Assembly: GCA_020055645.1 (NCBI GenBank)
Contig: CM034546.1
Location: 37,696,001-37,760,000, forward strand
Direction: 5' to 3'
DNA: 64,000 bases
Source: Tomocerus qinae
Lineage: Eukaryota > Arthropoda > Collembola > Entomobryomorpha > Tomoceridae
A program made the position numbers and the translations under genes. Below the pieces are notes generated by a model. The model saw only the letters and a program-made list of their open reading frames with translations. It searched no databases and was not told where the DNA came from. Position 1 is the stretch's first letter, and each line of letters begins with the position of its first letter. Of the stretch, positions 23,101-35,841 are shown one piece after another.

Positions 23101-26100
23101 GTTACAATAGTCATTTAGCAGCAGCAGCGTAAATATTTTTTTAATCGCACCTGGGATGTGTAGGTTGCATTATGCAACTCAAGATATAGTTCCCCGACCC
23201 ATTTGTAAAACTTTCCTTTCTCTTTTTCTAGTTCAGTCCAAAAATATTCAGGGCCTTCAAAAACCACTCTATATTCCAAAAATCCAGTACATGTGTTAGT
23301 TAATGTTATATGTATGCCTTTAAAGCTAAATATAATTGTTTGTAATTTAATAGCATTGTTTTTATTTCATGTCATATTTGTATTGACATGGTATAAAAAG
23401 TATATAGTATGTAAACAATTTTGTATTGTACTTACTTTGGAACACCATCGACATTTGTCACTCGCCTTAATTTTTCTATATGCTGTCGAATGGGACCACC
23501 GCCCCCATCTCCGTAACCAAACAGATAAACGCCCACATTTGCTCTACCTTTATCCTGTGAGTTATCTTTCGAGTAGAGCAGCTCATTGACACTACAATAA
23601 AAATTAAATAATTTATTGCACTTAATGTTATATTATCATATTATTATAATATTATATTATATCAGTAACATAGGATTAAACGAAATAGCAGTTCCATTGG
23701 CCTACCTTCCATTCATGTTGTATGAGTCTCCTGGGGGAAAATGACACATTACTTCGGTGCCATCGATGCCTTCCCAGAAAAAACTATGATTGGGGAATTT
23801 GTTCACTAAACTCCATGACATTTTTTGAGTCAAAAATCGAGTGACTCCGATATGCTAATAAAGTTAAAATGTATTTTAATTTTACCAAAATTTATGTCAC
23901 GATATTTAATTTCCAGATTATAAAACGAGTCTCTTTACTTTCAGCATCTGAGGGATTTGTGCAGAATAACCGAATGTGTCTGGAAGCCAAAATTCTGTAC
24001 AAGTAACACCGAATTCCCGTCGGAAGAATTGCTGTCCGTAGAAATATTGCCTCATAAATGCTTCACCGCTGAATTGGGTAGAAAAAATATTTTAGGTACA
24101 TTATTTATAGCTATAGATTTATAAATAAATATTCGAATTGAAAGTCTACCTTGGAATGTTTCCATCCATCTCTATCCAGGTCCCACCAACAGGAACAAAT
24201 CTACCACTTGCGATGTACGTTTTCATTCGGTTGAAAACGTCTGGATAATACTCTTTCATCCATTGGTACTGTTGAGCCTGCATTAAGGAGTAAATGCAAT
24301 ATGATTGATTTATTATTGTTCCTGAAAATGTTTCTACACCTTGAGGCGTGCTTTGAATTCAGGATTTTAAGACTTGAAAAAAATTAAAAGTCTTTAGATT
24401 AATATTACGAACGTATTGTTTTACATCTTTTATTGTAAGATATTATTTTGGAATATAATGTATCTGCAATACAAAGCAAATAGTATTGGCTATTCATAAT
24501 TCATTATCAGATGTCAGTGGAAGATTATTTTTTTGACTGGCCAGTACTTAAGGATTCAATTTGTAAAAAAATATTGTATACTGCTTACCGAACTGCAGCT
24601 GAATTTATATTCCGGGTATTCATCCATTAACCCCATCTGGGCTGTAAATGATCGAGCGCATTTTCTGATAGTCTCGTCGTAAGGCCATAACCATGCAGTG
24701 TCAATGTGACAATGTCCAATGGCCACCAAGGTGTGGGCCTTTTCTCCATTTTTCTCAGCAAAGAAAGTTGTTGCAATTTGTTTTGCTTCCCTGTTAAAAT
24801 AAATAGTGGTACTCTTGTAAATACACACTTAGAAGCTCATATTGCATAAAAATAAAAATAATCACGAACGCATTCTTATCCACTCTGATCAAATTGATCA
24901 TTTCATTTGCAGCAAACAAAGCTTGGTAACCAATATGGTCATTGGGTAAAAATACAGAAATTTGGTGAAGCATGTCTAAATCATTCCAAAGACTGTAGAT
25001 TTCTCGGTTAAAAACTGCAATATCTGCTCTAGTCAACTGGAAATATCTTCTCTCATTTGGTGGAGCTACAATTATTAAGATTATTAGTTAACTTATTCTT
25101 AGTGTAATCTTAGCGTCAAGACTATTATATAGAAATAATTTTACCAATATCACTTCCTTCTCCAGCCCCAAACATGTGATTGGCTGCCAATTCAATATAG
25201 TATGTAAGAGTACCCTGACTGGCCCAATTTTTTGAAATTATAAATTCTTCTCGATAGCCCGGAGAAAGTCCCTAATGAGATACACCATCAAATTAATTTA
25301 TCAATTATATAAATACAATATAATGATACAATGATAAAAAGTAATGAATAATTAGCTTGAAAAATTATCGGTCAAAATAGAGCTGCAAGTCAAACCTGCA
25401 AGCAGGTTCCAGTTGGGGAATAGACACATCCTTCGCAGCCAGCTGCCCATCTCAAATGAACTTCTTTTCCAACCCAAGTATTAGGAACATTTATTTCTAC
25501 CTACAGGTAAATATTTATTTTAATAACCGTTTAATAACTGATCGGCCATAAAATGATGCTGTTGTACCTTAAACCAATGAGTAGTCCAAGTCGGTCCAAA
25601 CCAGTCACCAACACTTTTGGGAGTAAAAGGTTGTCCAATGATTTGATTAAAAGACCAATTCTTCCATGACCCATGAGGACCTTGAATCTCGAACCAATTT
25701 ATGGATGCTGTAAACAGATTGCAGATGAATTTAAAAATTAACTTTCATACCTGATTCATAAAAGACGTTTCTTAGTCGACGTTTTCTAAAAAAATGTTTT
25801 AAATACTAGTGGCTTAAAAAAAATTTAATGAAAAATAAATATGTTTATAATTTATTACTTATTCCGAAATTTCCACAATTAGATTGACAATTTCATTGGC
25901 AATTAATACTATTGTCAATAAAATAATTAACACTTTACAGTATCTTAAATAAAATGTCAATTTATTTTTCAGGGGGGCACCATAATATTGGAACTTTTTT
26001 AGATTAACCTTTTTTTTTACAAAAAACGTCTTTTCTGAGAATTTAGTGGGGCTCGATCCCCCCTATGGATACGTGCTTGGTAGTGTACATAATTACTACA

Positions 26101-26540
26101 ACGTGAATATTTAATGCACAAAAACTGACTGTAACACACACCAAGCACGTATTTAGTAGGGGGTGGGCGGCGCAGCGCCCCCCTAAATCTGAGAAAAAGA
26201 GAATTTTTTTCTCAAAAATCTTATTTTTGGTATAATTTTTGGTTCCGCCCCCCCCTAGAACAAATTTCTAGAAACGTGCCTGACACACACAATGTTATAC
26301 TAAGTCATAGTATTCTTTCATACTAATTTAGAAAATGGATGTTGATGTGGCTATTAAACCGCTTCAATGTACTTATGATAAAGTTTACAAAATCTTACCG
26401 AATGGTACAGAATCTTCATAAAGGCGACTTGAAAGGTTGACATTTTTGAAAAGATTATCTCTTGAAATAAATCCAGAAAGTCTTCCCACAGTCGTTGTTC
26501 GATTCTTGTGAATCGGTGCTTTAGCAGTAAGTGTGGACAT
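20177..26540 (-). CDS. MAN2C1: Cytosolic/vacuolar alpha-mannosidase, GH38 class III (MAN2C1/Ams1 type)
   Basis: Eighteen minus-strand exons: 26399-26540, 25568-25707, 25396-25500, 25145-25271, 24870-25065, 24589-24790, 24150-24277, 23939-24068, 23706-23854, 23436-23591, 23151-23268, 22922-23031, 22405-22838, 21649-22204, 20919-21094, 20638-20737, 20393-20521, 20177-20318. All have GT-AG borders and compatible phases, giving 1079 aa, close to the family's ~1040-1083. The enzyme trims free mannose oligosaccharides; no signal peptide is seen, as in cytosolic MAN2C1. Key sites: zinc ligands in [12 protein letters not shown] (His265, Asp267), nucleophile Asp377 in WLPDTFGYS, zinc His586 in LLLNQFHDV. 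Class III hallmarks [23 protein letters not shown] and [13 protein letters not shown] are present. The donor of exon 5 (GC|GTTCGT) is weak but required by frame. The C-terminus ends [13 protein letters not shown]. No disabling change was found. Confidence 0.95.
26142..26282. mobile_element. hAT-type MITE in intron 1 of the mannosidase gene
   Basis: 141 bp with inverted ends CAAGCACGTATTTAG and (reversed) CAGGCACGTTTCTAG, flanked by ACACACAC on both sides (26134-26141, 26283-26290). The duplication is low-complexity, so a chance match is possible. The interior has G and C runs. A related truncated piece lies just upstream at about 25970-26083 with the same CAAGCACGTATC end. Confidence 0.65.
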
Positions 26541-26626
26541 CTCTTTAAAGACGAAAAGTCTTCGCCTTTTAAAACTTATTTAAAAACTATTTATTTTATA
26601 ATTAAACCACTTGTGAAACAGTGACA

Positions 26627-26660
26627 AACTGAAACTGAGCAGCTTGTCGCCGTTTAAATA
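26627..26660 (-). promoter_or_regulatory. Core promoter of the alpha-mannosidase gene (TATA plus initiator)
   Basis: Read on the minus strand, TATTTAAA begins at 26660, and two TCAGTT initiators start at 26638 and 26632. The A of the second (26630) is 30 bases from the first T of the TATA box, the standard arthropod spacing. The predicted start lies about 90 bases upstream of the ATG. Inferred from motif and spacing only. Confidence 0.55.
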
Positions 26661-27364
26661 CCTAGCTTGATTATTTTTTCCTCTTGATAACAAACATCAG
26701 CTTTACAATATTTGTATTTTTCCATGTGTATGATTGTTTGGTATGGATGATATGCATACTAATTAACACAAACCAAACAGAATAATAATTTCATCGCTTA
26801 TTTTCCGTTTATATTGTCAGTTATTTAATGAGGTTTTAAATTGATAATGTACAGAGCCGAGGTATTAAAGTCAACAAGGAGGCAGATCAGACAGAGGGCA
26901 ACAGACCTACATACTTCATTGGAGAGGTGGGCATGTCTCTTTATTATATTGACTATTTTGATCACATAATCCCATCACAATATCATTATCGGGGTCATTG
27001 AAATGCGAAGTGGTAACATTAAACTGTTCGCTGTGTGAATACGTCAATAAATGATGCGTAGATAAAAGCTGCTTATTTACTTCTGTTTTAAGAGCACGGG
27101 TGTGTCGTTTGACATCGGTAAACATAGACATATACATATACATAATATATTGTTATTGTTATACTCGCGTGAACATGCGGTATTAACTCTTTTAATAGCC
27201 TTTCTCAAATAGTATACTGTCTTCTAACGCGAACATCCCTAACCTCTGAATTTTTTAAATGAGAGCCTCCCTTTATAATATAGGCCACCCTCTAAAAATG
27301 GTCTCCTTGCAAGAAAATAATTGCACTTTATTTGAAGTGAATTAACACATTAAATATTTAATGT
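26661..27364. other. Intergenic upstream of the mannosidase gene
   Basis: No gene recognised; a 75-codon minus frame at 26916-27143 has no supporting features. Confidence 0.4.
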
Positions 27365-27367
27365 ACA

Positions 27368-27486
27368 TATTGTCCCTTAAGGATGCAAAAGACCTTAATC
27401 CACTTTTTGTACATTGGATTGAGGTCCTTTTCACTGCCAAACGAAAAATGGAAGGAGGTTTTTTGCATCCTTAAGGTACGATATGT
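27368..27486. repeat. Short inverted-repeat element with CCTTAAGGATGCAAAA ends
   Basis: About 115 bp. The left end ATATTGTCCCTTAAGGATG is mirrored by the right end (reverse: ATATCGTACCTTAAGGATG). Related end sequences occur singly near 41728-41750, 48112-48128 and 62378-62400, so this is a dispersed family. Superfamily unknown. Confidence 0.65.
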
Positions 27487-27828
27487 TACTTATATTAAAT
27501 ACGGCATTGAAAAGAAGGACTCCCATAATAGCAGAGGCTTCTTATAACCAGAAGCTTTCCCAACCACCAAATAATTGTAAACGAGAGCCGGCACAAATAA
27601 AGGAAATACTGTCTTCATTATTTTATATTATAAATGGTATCACTGTGGGTCTCTTTACATTATTCTGATTTTAATACGACTAAATATTAAAGAATAATGT
27701 ATCTTTAATCGATTATTTATTTAAGTTTGCAAATTTGTCTTCTACTACCAGGAGAAATTTATTATAGGGTTATGACAATTAAAAGTTTCGCAGTTGATAT
27801 CAATCTTAAAACTATTTATTTAATATTC

Positions 27829-27987
27829 CAGTACCGTATTTAGAAGTCGATTTCGGAGGGGGCAATGATATCATAGGACAATATATATTAGGCATAATCG
27901 CGTTTTGGTATTTTGAGAAAAAATTTCTCTTTTTCTTGGATTTCGGGGGGGGCATTTGCCCCCAATGCCCCCCTCAATACGGCCTTG
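27829..27987. mobile_element. hAT-type MITE (159 bp)
   Basis: Starts CAGTACCGTATTTAG and ends with the inverted form of CAAGGCCGTATTGAG; flanked by a perfect 8-bp duplication TAATATTC (27821-27828, 27988-27995). Interior has G-rich and C-rich tracts. Non-coding. Confidence 0.85.
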
Positions 27988-27995
27988 TAATATTC

Positions 27996-29190
27996 AATTT
28001 ACTTCTTTTTAACATATAAATGTACAGTAATCAAAATGGTAGTAACATTATTTACGCAATTAAACAACCATAATATAATATCTTGGAGTGAATAATTTAA
28101 ATTTTACCATGAATATTTAAATACTCTTGTCTACTTAGATATATATTGTTACAATTTTTTGAGCAACCATTTTAAGCCCATTAAGTCAAACGAAATAAAA
28201 CTTAACAAATATGTAGTATTATCTTAGTATTAATATTGCGTAGTATTTTTAAATCATACTATACATGGAGCCAGAAAACTTGATATAATTTTCAGGCACG
28301 TATCCAAGAGTTTGACCAAGGGGTCCCACCAAAATATATTGATAAAAAGAGGACATATTTTTAATTTTAAATAAATTTTTTGGATTTTTATCCTTTTTTG
28401 ACAAAAAATCTTCTTTTTCTGGAAACTTTAAAATAGCTTCTTAAATTGATATCATTGCACAAAAAATTTAAATGGAAACTTAACTGCAGTATTATATCTT
28501 TGCCTCCCCCCTAATACTTTAGATAGTAAGTAGAACCAAACTGCAATTTTCATATTTGTTTGAATAAGACATCCATTTTCATGGGCATTTTTGAATTTTT
28601 TATGTATTTTTGAATACATTCACACTTCTAAGAAATTATACTTTGACGTAGTGTAAAAAATTCGTAATTTTTCAAATAATCATTTAACTTTTATTTACAG
28701 GTCAATTATTTGTAGTTAATGGTGCAGTGAAATCATTTTCGATCATCCGTATCTGTTCATATTCAAAAGAAATAATAAAAATATTCGCAAAGCCTCATGT
28801 CTTAATCGAAACAGTTTTTCAACCGAGTAGTAACATATTTATTACATTACACTCAGCGGTATTTTAATGAGAATTTTTTCATGATTTCAATCATAAACAC
28901 AATAATTTATGCTTGCAAGATTCACGTTTTAGCAGATGCTATTATTCTAACGCTTCTATTGCATGATTGAGATATTACTTAGTCATTAGTACTTTCAAAG
29001 TACTTTCCCTGTACTGCTACATTTACATTATTATCTAGCCAAGGTGGGAAAATCAAGGTTTTAAATTCAGATAAGGCAACTCTGCTCTATAGTAGATGAC
29101 TAGTTCATGGTATAGTAATAAGTAACAATGACAAGAGGAGAAAAGTTGATAATATATATAAGTAATAATGACAAAAGAAGAGTATGGAAG
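27996..29190. other. Intergenic with a truncated hAT-like fragment near 28294
   Basis: At 28294 a CAGGCACGTATCC start resembles the ends of the elements above, but no right end was found. The rest is AT-rich and featureless. Confidence 0.4.
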
Positions 29191-29194
29191 TGTT

Positions 29195-30228
29195 TACAAT
29201 CGACCCTCATTTAAACTATTATTGAAAACTGAATAACGACGTATAATTAAGAAAAATAATTGGATAAGTACATATAATATCATCGTAAAGACTTGATGAG
29301 GATGAAATTAACTTTTAAATATTTAATACATGTATAGAGAGAAAGAAGAGCTATTCAATAAAGCATTTGATACTAAGGGTTAGATATACCCACCAATGTT
29401 TATTTAGTATCTATTATTTAAGTTGACAATTATGGATTTAACTTCCCAATTTAAATCTATTTTATTCTGAAAAGCCTCAATCGGAATCCGTAATGGTAAT
29501 TGCAATTATTTCAACGCCGGCCTTTTAAAATCTATATCAGTATTGCAAAAAGGAATGAATTATTCACAATTGTAATTTTCCAATATTCGATTTGATGTGA
29601 TACTATTATATGATCTTGTTATAAAATGAAGTTGCACTATTGCAAAATGGCTCAAGAAAAGCATTAATATTTGGTACATAGGTAATTAGGTACACAGGTC
29701 CATTATGATAATCAGCCAATTGCTTTATTATTTGAACAGATGATTATGTCTAGGCGAGATTATAGCAACTAACAATGTTATCAACAGGCGTTGACATGAA
29801 TCTCTCTCCTTCTGCTTACAACGTGGCGACATTCATCGAACAAAAACAGTAGAATTTTGTCACACGCTTATGGTAATTTTTAACAGAAAGAAGGTTATGA
29901 GGTTTAATCGGTCATGCAGGATGGCCAATGATTATAATTATGTAATCATCATGAAAATTAAATATCTAATTTGGGCAGATTTTGCGTTTTGATAGGCACC
30001 CATTTATCCTATTTAAATTTAAGTGTAGGAGTGTAGTGAAGAGCTTAATTGTAGAGCATCTTAACTCACAATTTTCTTTAATCCAGTATTATGAAATAGT
30101 TAGCCTCCTCTTAAGTGCTCTATTAAGTGCCCTAAAGAAAAAAATCGGATATTGTTTACACGTTTAATAGAAGAGAGGCCGGGAAGTGTCGTGCGCGGCG
30201 GACTTAGTAATGAATCCCCCTACTTGAA
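29195..30228. repeat. Conserved 3' flank of receptor copy A
   Basis: Shares landmarks with the 3' flanks of copies B (31239-32420), C (36500-37265) and D (40057-40532 plus 46085-46670). Examples are the ACAATCGACCCTCATTTAAA block and, later, a CTCAAGAAAAGCATTAATAT block. These flanks show that the duplicated unit extends well beyond the coding exons. Confidence 0.7.
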
Positions 30229-31184
30229 TTATTGCGATGTGAGGAGCAACAATGTGAGTAAAGCGCTTGTCATGGCTTCGTAACAATCGATAAGATGTTT
30301 CTGCTTCACATACCCGAGAGTTCCATATCGAATCCCGTAAGGAAATAATGACAAAACGACTTTTCGTATTACCTTCTTCCTTAGTCTGGATCTTCTTACT
30401 TGTAGAATTAGTCTTGAGTTGCCTTCCAACAATTTGCCGGCCCCCAACATTATCATTGTGATTAGAATGTAACAGTTGAGAACCATAGAAACGAAAAAAC
30501 CAACCTCTGTATAAGTCAAGACTTTGTGGAACCGAATAATTAGAAGATTTGATACTGTAGCTACAGTGGTCATGACAAATATGACGACCGGCAGGAATAT
30601 TTTCTCACAACTGCAATTGTAAGCACTATTGAGAATTTGCAGCGTTTTGAATTCTTTTAATTTTCGTCCCAGGTGCATTTCTCTAATAAATAAATAAATT
30701 TTATGGCCAATTTCAAAATAAAGATTTTGACTTAGAAGTTTAAATTGTATGCTTACGTTAAAAGATTATTTTGCCAATTTACACTGTAAAGAAGGTAAAT
30801 GACATAATATGCCATGAAAATAACCAGCTTGAAACTATTTTCATGATGATATCCAGAACAGATAGTATAATGTAAGGCAGGAAATGCATTGTGGAATAAG
30901 TTTGTCCAGGAAATTTTGCAGCATTTGATTTTGACTGACCGATACTAGTATTAAGACCAGACAGGGAATGTACGGAATTAGAACAAGAAATCCATAGGAT
31001 ATTATTTTTTCCAACTTTGATTTTCCCTTCTCAGTAATCCTTAAAAGATCTAAAACATTTTTATTGTTTATAGTTTTTGTTATAGACAATTATGAGTTAA
31101 TTATAAAATGGACAATATTTTCTTACTTCTGGTACGTTGACTTATTTTTGACATCTGGTTGATGACATCTGGTTGATGACGGGA
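30229..31184 (-). pseudogene. Receptor-like copy A, 5'-truncated and frameshifted
   Basis: Exon 3 (30229-30682) is intact and encodes the two last long spans and the C-terminus (SLFPYGIRYGTLGYVKQKH). Exon 2 (30757-31049) is broken: relative to copies B and E it has a 2-base insertion after KLIP and a 7-base deletion in the later span, so the frame stops early. Exon 1 is almost absent; only its last few codons remain (VINQM), in a small tandem duplication, followed by a TAATAATAAG-rich tract. The expected full protein is about 400 aa. A translated product is very unlikely. Confidence 0.75.
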
Positions 31185-31238
31185 ACAGTCGGAATAATCG
31201 ATAATAATAAGTAATAATATCAAGATACTGAATGTCTT

Positions 31239-32422
31239 TACAATCGACCCTCATTTAAACTATTATTGAAAACTGAACAACTACTTATAATGCCGAAAAA
31301 TAATTGGATAAGTGGACATAATATCATGTTACACATTTTATTTAAGGCAAATATAGACCAACATTAAATTAATTTTCAAATATTTAATGCACCCAGGCAA
31401 AGACGGGGTTATCCATTACATGACGTGATACTTAGGTATACTTACTGATGTTTAGTTAGTATCTATTTACGTTGACAATTAAGTATTTAACTGTCTATCT
31501 TAAATCTATTTTATTCTGCGAAGCCTCAACAGGAACCTGTAATTGTGATTGCAAAAACTGGTACCTCCGGTCTTACTAAATTCATATTAGAATTACTAGT
31601 AGGAATAAATTATTTAAACAAGCATTCTTCCAATATTAGATTTGATTGGATACAATTACGATTTTGTGATATGATATAACAATATAAAGTTGCACCATTG
31701 CAAAATAGCTTAAGAAAAGCATTAATATTTGGTTCAAGGGCGTATTTAAAGCGTGAGGTGGAAGTGTGCTTTAAGCAGTCCCTAAATATTTTGAAAACAC
31801 CCTAGACGTTATCGTATTTTCACCGTTTATTTCATATTTAGTCATTTTATTCCAAATTCGGAAAAAACATATTTTCGTTTTCATATGACACAATTGCATG
31901 AATCTTATTTTCGAGCGTTTCTAATCTGCTCGCGCATTTCCGAATCCTTTTTTAATTATATTGAAACTTAGGATCTGTGATTATCTTATATATGGTTACA
32001 AAATGGAAATGTACCTTAGCAATTGGCCACTTCTGAAATGAGGTTTGACATTCGCTGATATAACCAACACAATTGAATTTTGTCACACGCTTATTGTAAT
32101 TTTTTAAGCCGAAAGGGTATGGGGTTTCAAATTTTTATGTCAACCAGGATGACCCAATATTATACATATGAAAACATCATTAAATTTAAATGTCTAATTT
32201 GAGAAGAGTTTGTGTTTTGATACGCACAAATTCATCCAATTTAAATTTAACTACAAAGGCCATAAGTTTATTTAGTCCAGTATTTTGAAATCAGCAGACT
32301 TACTGTTAAGTTCTAAGAGCTCCAAGGTGCTCTAATAACAAAAATCTTGTAACCACGTTGAATGTTATAGTTGGGAAGTGTCGCGCGCGCGGTGGACGTA
32401 ATAATGTATCCCCCTACTTGAA
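31239..32422. repeat. Conserved 3' flank of receptor copy B
   Basis: Same block order as the flank of copy A; includes ACAATCGACCCTCATTTAAA at the start. No gene inside. Confidence 0.65.
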
Positions 32423-33780
32423 TTATCGCGAATTGAGGAGCAAAAATGTGAGTAAAGCATTTGTCATGGCTTCGTAACAATCAAAAAGATGTTTCGGCTT
32501 CACATACCTGAGAGTTCCATATCGAATCCCGAAAGGAAGTAATGATAATACGACTTTTCGTGTTACCTTCTGCTTTAGTCTGGATCTTCTCACTTGTAGA
32601 ATTAGCCTTGAGTTGCCATCCAACAATTTCCCCGCACCCAACATTATCATTGTGATTAGAATGTAACTGTCAAGAACCATAGACATGAAGAAACCAATTT
32701 CTATATTGGTCAAGACTTTGTGGAACCGAATAACAAGAAGATTTGATATCGTGGCTGCTGTGGTCATGACAAATATGAACATCGGAAGGTAAATTTTCTC
32801 ACAACTGTTATTGTAAGCGCCATTGAGAATTTGCAGCGTCCTGAATTCCTTTATTTTTTGTTCGAACGGCTTTTCTCTGATAAATAATTAAATTTTATGA
32901 CTAATTTCAAAATAAAGGTTTAGACTTAGTTTAAATTATCTACTTACCCTAACAAATTATTTTGCCAGCGGACACTGTAAAGAAGGTAGATGATATTGTA
33001 TAATACCGCCAAAACAAATAGCCAGCTTGAAACTATTTTTATGATGACATCCAGAACAGATATGATAATGTAAGGCAGGATGTGCATTGGAATAAGTTTG
33101 TCCAGGGAATTCTGCAGCAGTTGATTCTGACTGACCGACACTAGTATATTAAGATCAGGCAAGGAATGTATGGAATTAGTGCAAGAAATCCATAGGATAT
33201 TATTTTTTCCAACTTTGATTTTCCCTTTTCTGCAATCCCCGAAAGACCTAGAGTATTTTTAAAAAATTTTATAGATTTTTTTCGGGTCAATTATGATGGA
33301 GTATTAATGCAATGGAAAATGTTTGCTTACTCCTGGCACAATGACTTATTTTTGATATCTGGTTGATGACATACACCATTTCGTGCTTTCGATCGGACAG
33401 GCTTCTGCATGTTACATGCATGTCCAAGTATGACATATAACCCACATGAAGGACAACACATTTTCGTAGATATTTGACTGACCACTTTTGATGTCTTGAA
33501 CCAAATATGCAATTTGGTAGATGAAGCCAATTAACGTAAAGACAATCAACATCTTAAGAGTGTATTTTCGTTTTAACGATTTTGATAATTTTATCCTTTG
33601 GTTTATTCCATCCCATGAATAGGGAAGGATGCACAAACTGTGGAATAACCTCACATAAATTCCAAATACTTGCAAGCCGATGTCTTCACCAGCAAGATGT
33701 AATTTCTTTATTTTGCCTTTCATCTTTGAAATATTACATCGTAATTTTTTGAAAGAGTTGTACATGTTTTCTGAATCCAA
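32423..33780 (-). pseudogene. Receptor-like copy B, two TA insertions
   Basis: All three exons and their splice sites are present: exon 1 33331-33780 (starts MDSENMYNSFKK), exon 2 32948-33247, exon 3 32423-32876. The frame breaks twice. In exon 1 a TA insertion near 33435-33439 leads to a stop after WVICHTWTCM, whereas the other copies continue through WVMSYM and a CRNLSNRKH block. In exon 2 another TA insertion near 33144-33150 disrupts the span after IPCLI. Exon 3 is open and like the others. Because only two dinucleotides separate it from an open gene, it is either a young pseudogene or contains assembly errors. Confidence 0.75.
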
Positions 33781-33789
33781 TTAACGCTT

Positions 33790-34381
33790 TAAAAAACCAC
33801 TGATAATGGCACATTTATATGAAATATGAATTTTAAAATTTTAACCATTATACATGTACAATACACAATATTGTTTGTATGTCAAATCTTATTTCGTTAG
33901 TATGTCAAATTAAACTCGGTACGCCAGGTTTATCTTCAAAATAATGTATATAATGTAAGCTTGTAATGTTGTAATCATTGCGGATATAACTTAATATGTT
34001 GAGACAATAATATGGTAAGAGGTTTACGGTAAATTGGAATAATTGCGTAAATACTTTCCTTCTGGATAATCAAATAAACAATTCAATATCAATGTCATTA
34101 TAGAAACGGCTACATACTATTAGGGCTTTCAAACTTAGAACACATTTCAAATCTTAAGTTTAGGGTCTGATTTATTTAAATATTATACTTGCCATTTAGG
34201 TATACCTGGTAACCCTGTAACAAGACCTAAAAATTGATTAAAATATGGAGTATAATTTTCAAAAGCAGTATCAGAACAGTCCACCTTCTGCTTTGGAACA
34301 GTTCACCTCTATCATTAGAACAGTCCATCTTTGTCGTTGGAACAAGTCACCTTTTCCTTTTTAGACCAGTTTCTCAGGTCA
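33790..34381. other. 5' flank of copy B, nothing recognised
   Basis: Sequence here is related to 38710-39040 upstream of copy C and to the flank of copy D, so it belongs to the duplicated unit. No regulatory element is confidently placed. Confidence 0.4.
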
Positions 34382-34389
34382 GTTCACCG

Positions 34390-35201
34390 CAAGGTATCGA
34401 AAAACCCTCGACCCCGAGTCTTTTGGGTTTGGGTTTAAGGCTTTTTTAATATAATTATAGGCATAAATACAAGCCTATACTATAGCATATAGATAACTAC
34501 AGCTGACAATAACAACAACCTTATAATCCTAAAACTATTATTTACGTCTATAAAAATAAAAATTAAGATATAAAAATTCAATCTTGAACATGTTTTAGCA
34601 CAGTTAACAAGCAGTATTTTTGGAGAGCACCTATATTAGTTATTATACTGTTTGATAACAACTAGTGAAAAACTATCTATGCATTATTATATTTTACTGA
34701 TTAAATTGACTTTAAGAAATTCATTCGTTAATGTAGAGCTTTAATTGTAAAGCAGTACAATAATGAATATTGTAAGTGATTAACTAAAATTCAGCATAAT
34801 TAATGTTTCTACTTATGTACCCCAAAGCATTCATTCGCGATTTGTAAGTAAAAGTTAGTTATATATACAACAATATGCATTTATCTTCACAGCGATTACA
34901 ATATACATAAAACAAATATATAGACATTACGATACAATAACTATTGCAAGTATTAAAGTATAAAAGCTATATATTTTGTTTCCACCTGACTGTATATTTG
35001 TTTACATTTTTTTAATACAAGTATGACAAAATTAGTATGTTTTGCTTATATACAAGATGGAGCTTTAGTGCACATAATATTATTGTATGCATGTGTTGTA
35101 AAACAAACCCAATAAACCGTAAACCAATGTTTTTTAAGTGAAGCGGGTGGGTTTTTTGCAAAAGAAACCCTAACGTATAAAAAACCCGCCCCACAACCCT
35201 G
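34390..35201. mobile_element. hAT-type element, family shared with 62942-63782, copy 1
   Basis: 812 bp, starting CAAGGTATCGAAAAACCC and ending CCCACAACCCTG-like. The flanks are GTTCACCG (34382-34389) and GTTCACGT (35202-35209), an 8-bp duplication with two later changes. It aligns along its whole length with 62942-63782. It is non-coding apart from short frames. Confidence 0.8.
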
Positions 35202-35357
35202 GTTCACGTATACCATTACCTTAAGGGCTATTATTGCTGAAAGCCAACAAATAATAGAAGAAGAAAGGTATTTATTGAAAAGGTTATTAAGAAATGGATG
35301 ATAATAACAAAGAATTGCAGAAAAATTGTACGGTAAATGCACATTTATTAACGGTTA

Positions 35358-35782
35358 AAGGGGATGGCACCAGTCTTATGGAGTTTATGGACCGACAGAT
35401 CTGAATAGGATTAATATATGTTGTAGCCCTATTTTTTCTGACCAAAAGTCATTATTGTCAAAATTCAATATGGGCTACCGTTTTCGAGATATCTGTGGTC
35501 AAAAACTGCCTTTTTAACGTTAGGGGAGCAATCCGGCAGCCTAAACCCGCAGATTTATTACCTGCCAACCATAGTTATTATAACAATAAGCTGCGGGTTT
35601 CGGCTGCCGGATTGCTCCCCTAACGTTAAAAAGGCAGTTTTTGACCACAGATATCTCGAAAACGGTAGCCCTGAATTTTGACAATAATGACTTTTGGTCA
35701 GAAAAAATAGGGCTACAACATATATTAATCCTATTCAGATCTGTCGGTCCATGAACTCCATAAGACTGGTGCCATCCCCTTA
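35358..35782. repeat. MITE-like inverted repeat, ~190-bp near-perfect arms
   Basis: Left arm from AAGGGGATGGCACC to AACCCGCAG is mirrored almost exactly by the right arm ending GGTGCCATCCCCTT; a few differences are visible (for example T/C near the ends). The loop is about 45 bp. A TTA lies at both borders if the left end includes AA, but no clean duplication is certain. Arms are less AT-rich than the surroundings. Confidence 0.85.
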
Positions 35783-35841
35783 GTTCACTTATGCTTCCAC
35801 GGCGAAAAAGAATTCAAACGGAAACTTCATTGTACTACTAC

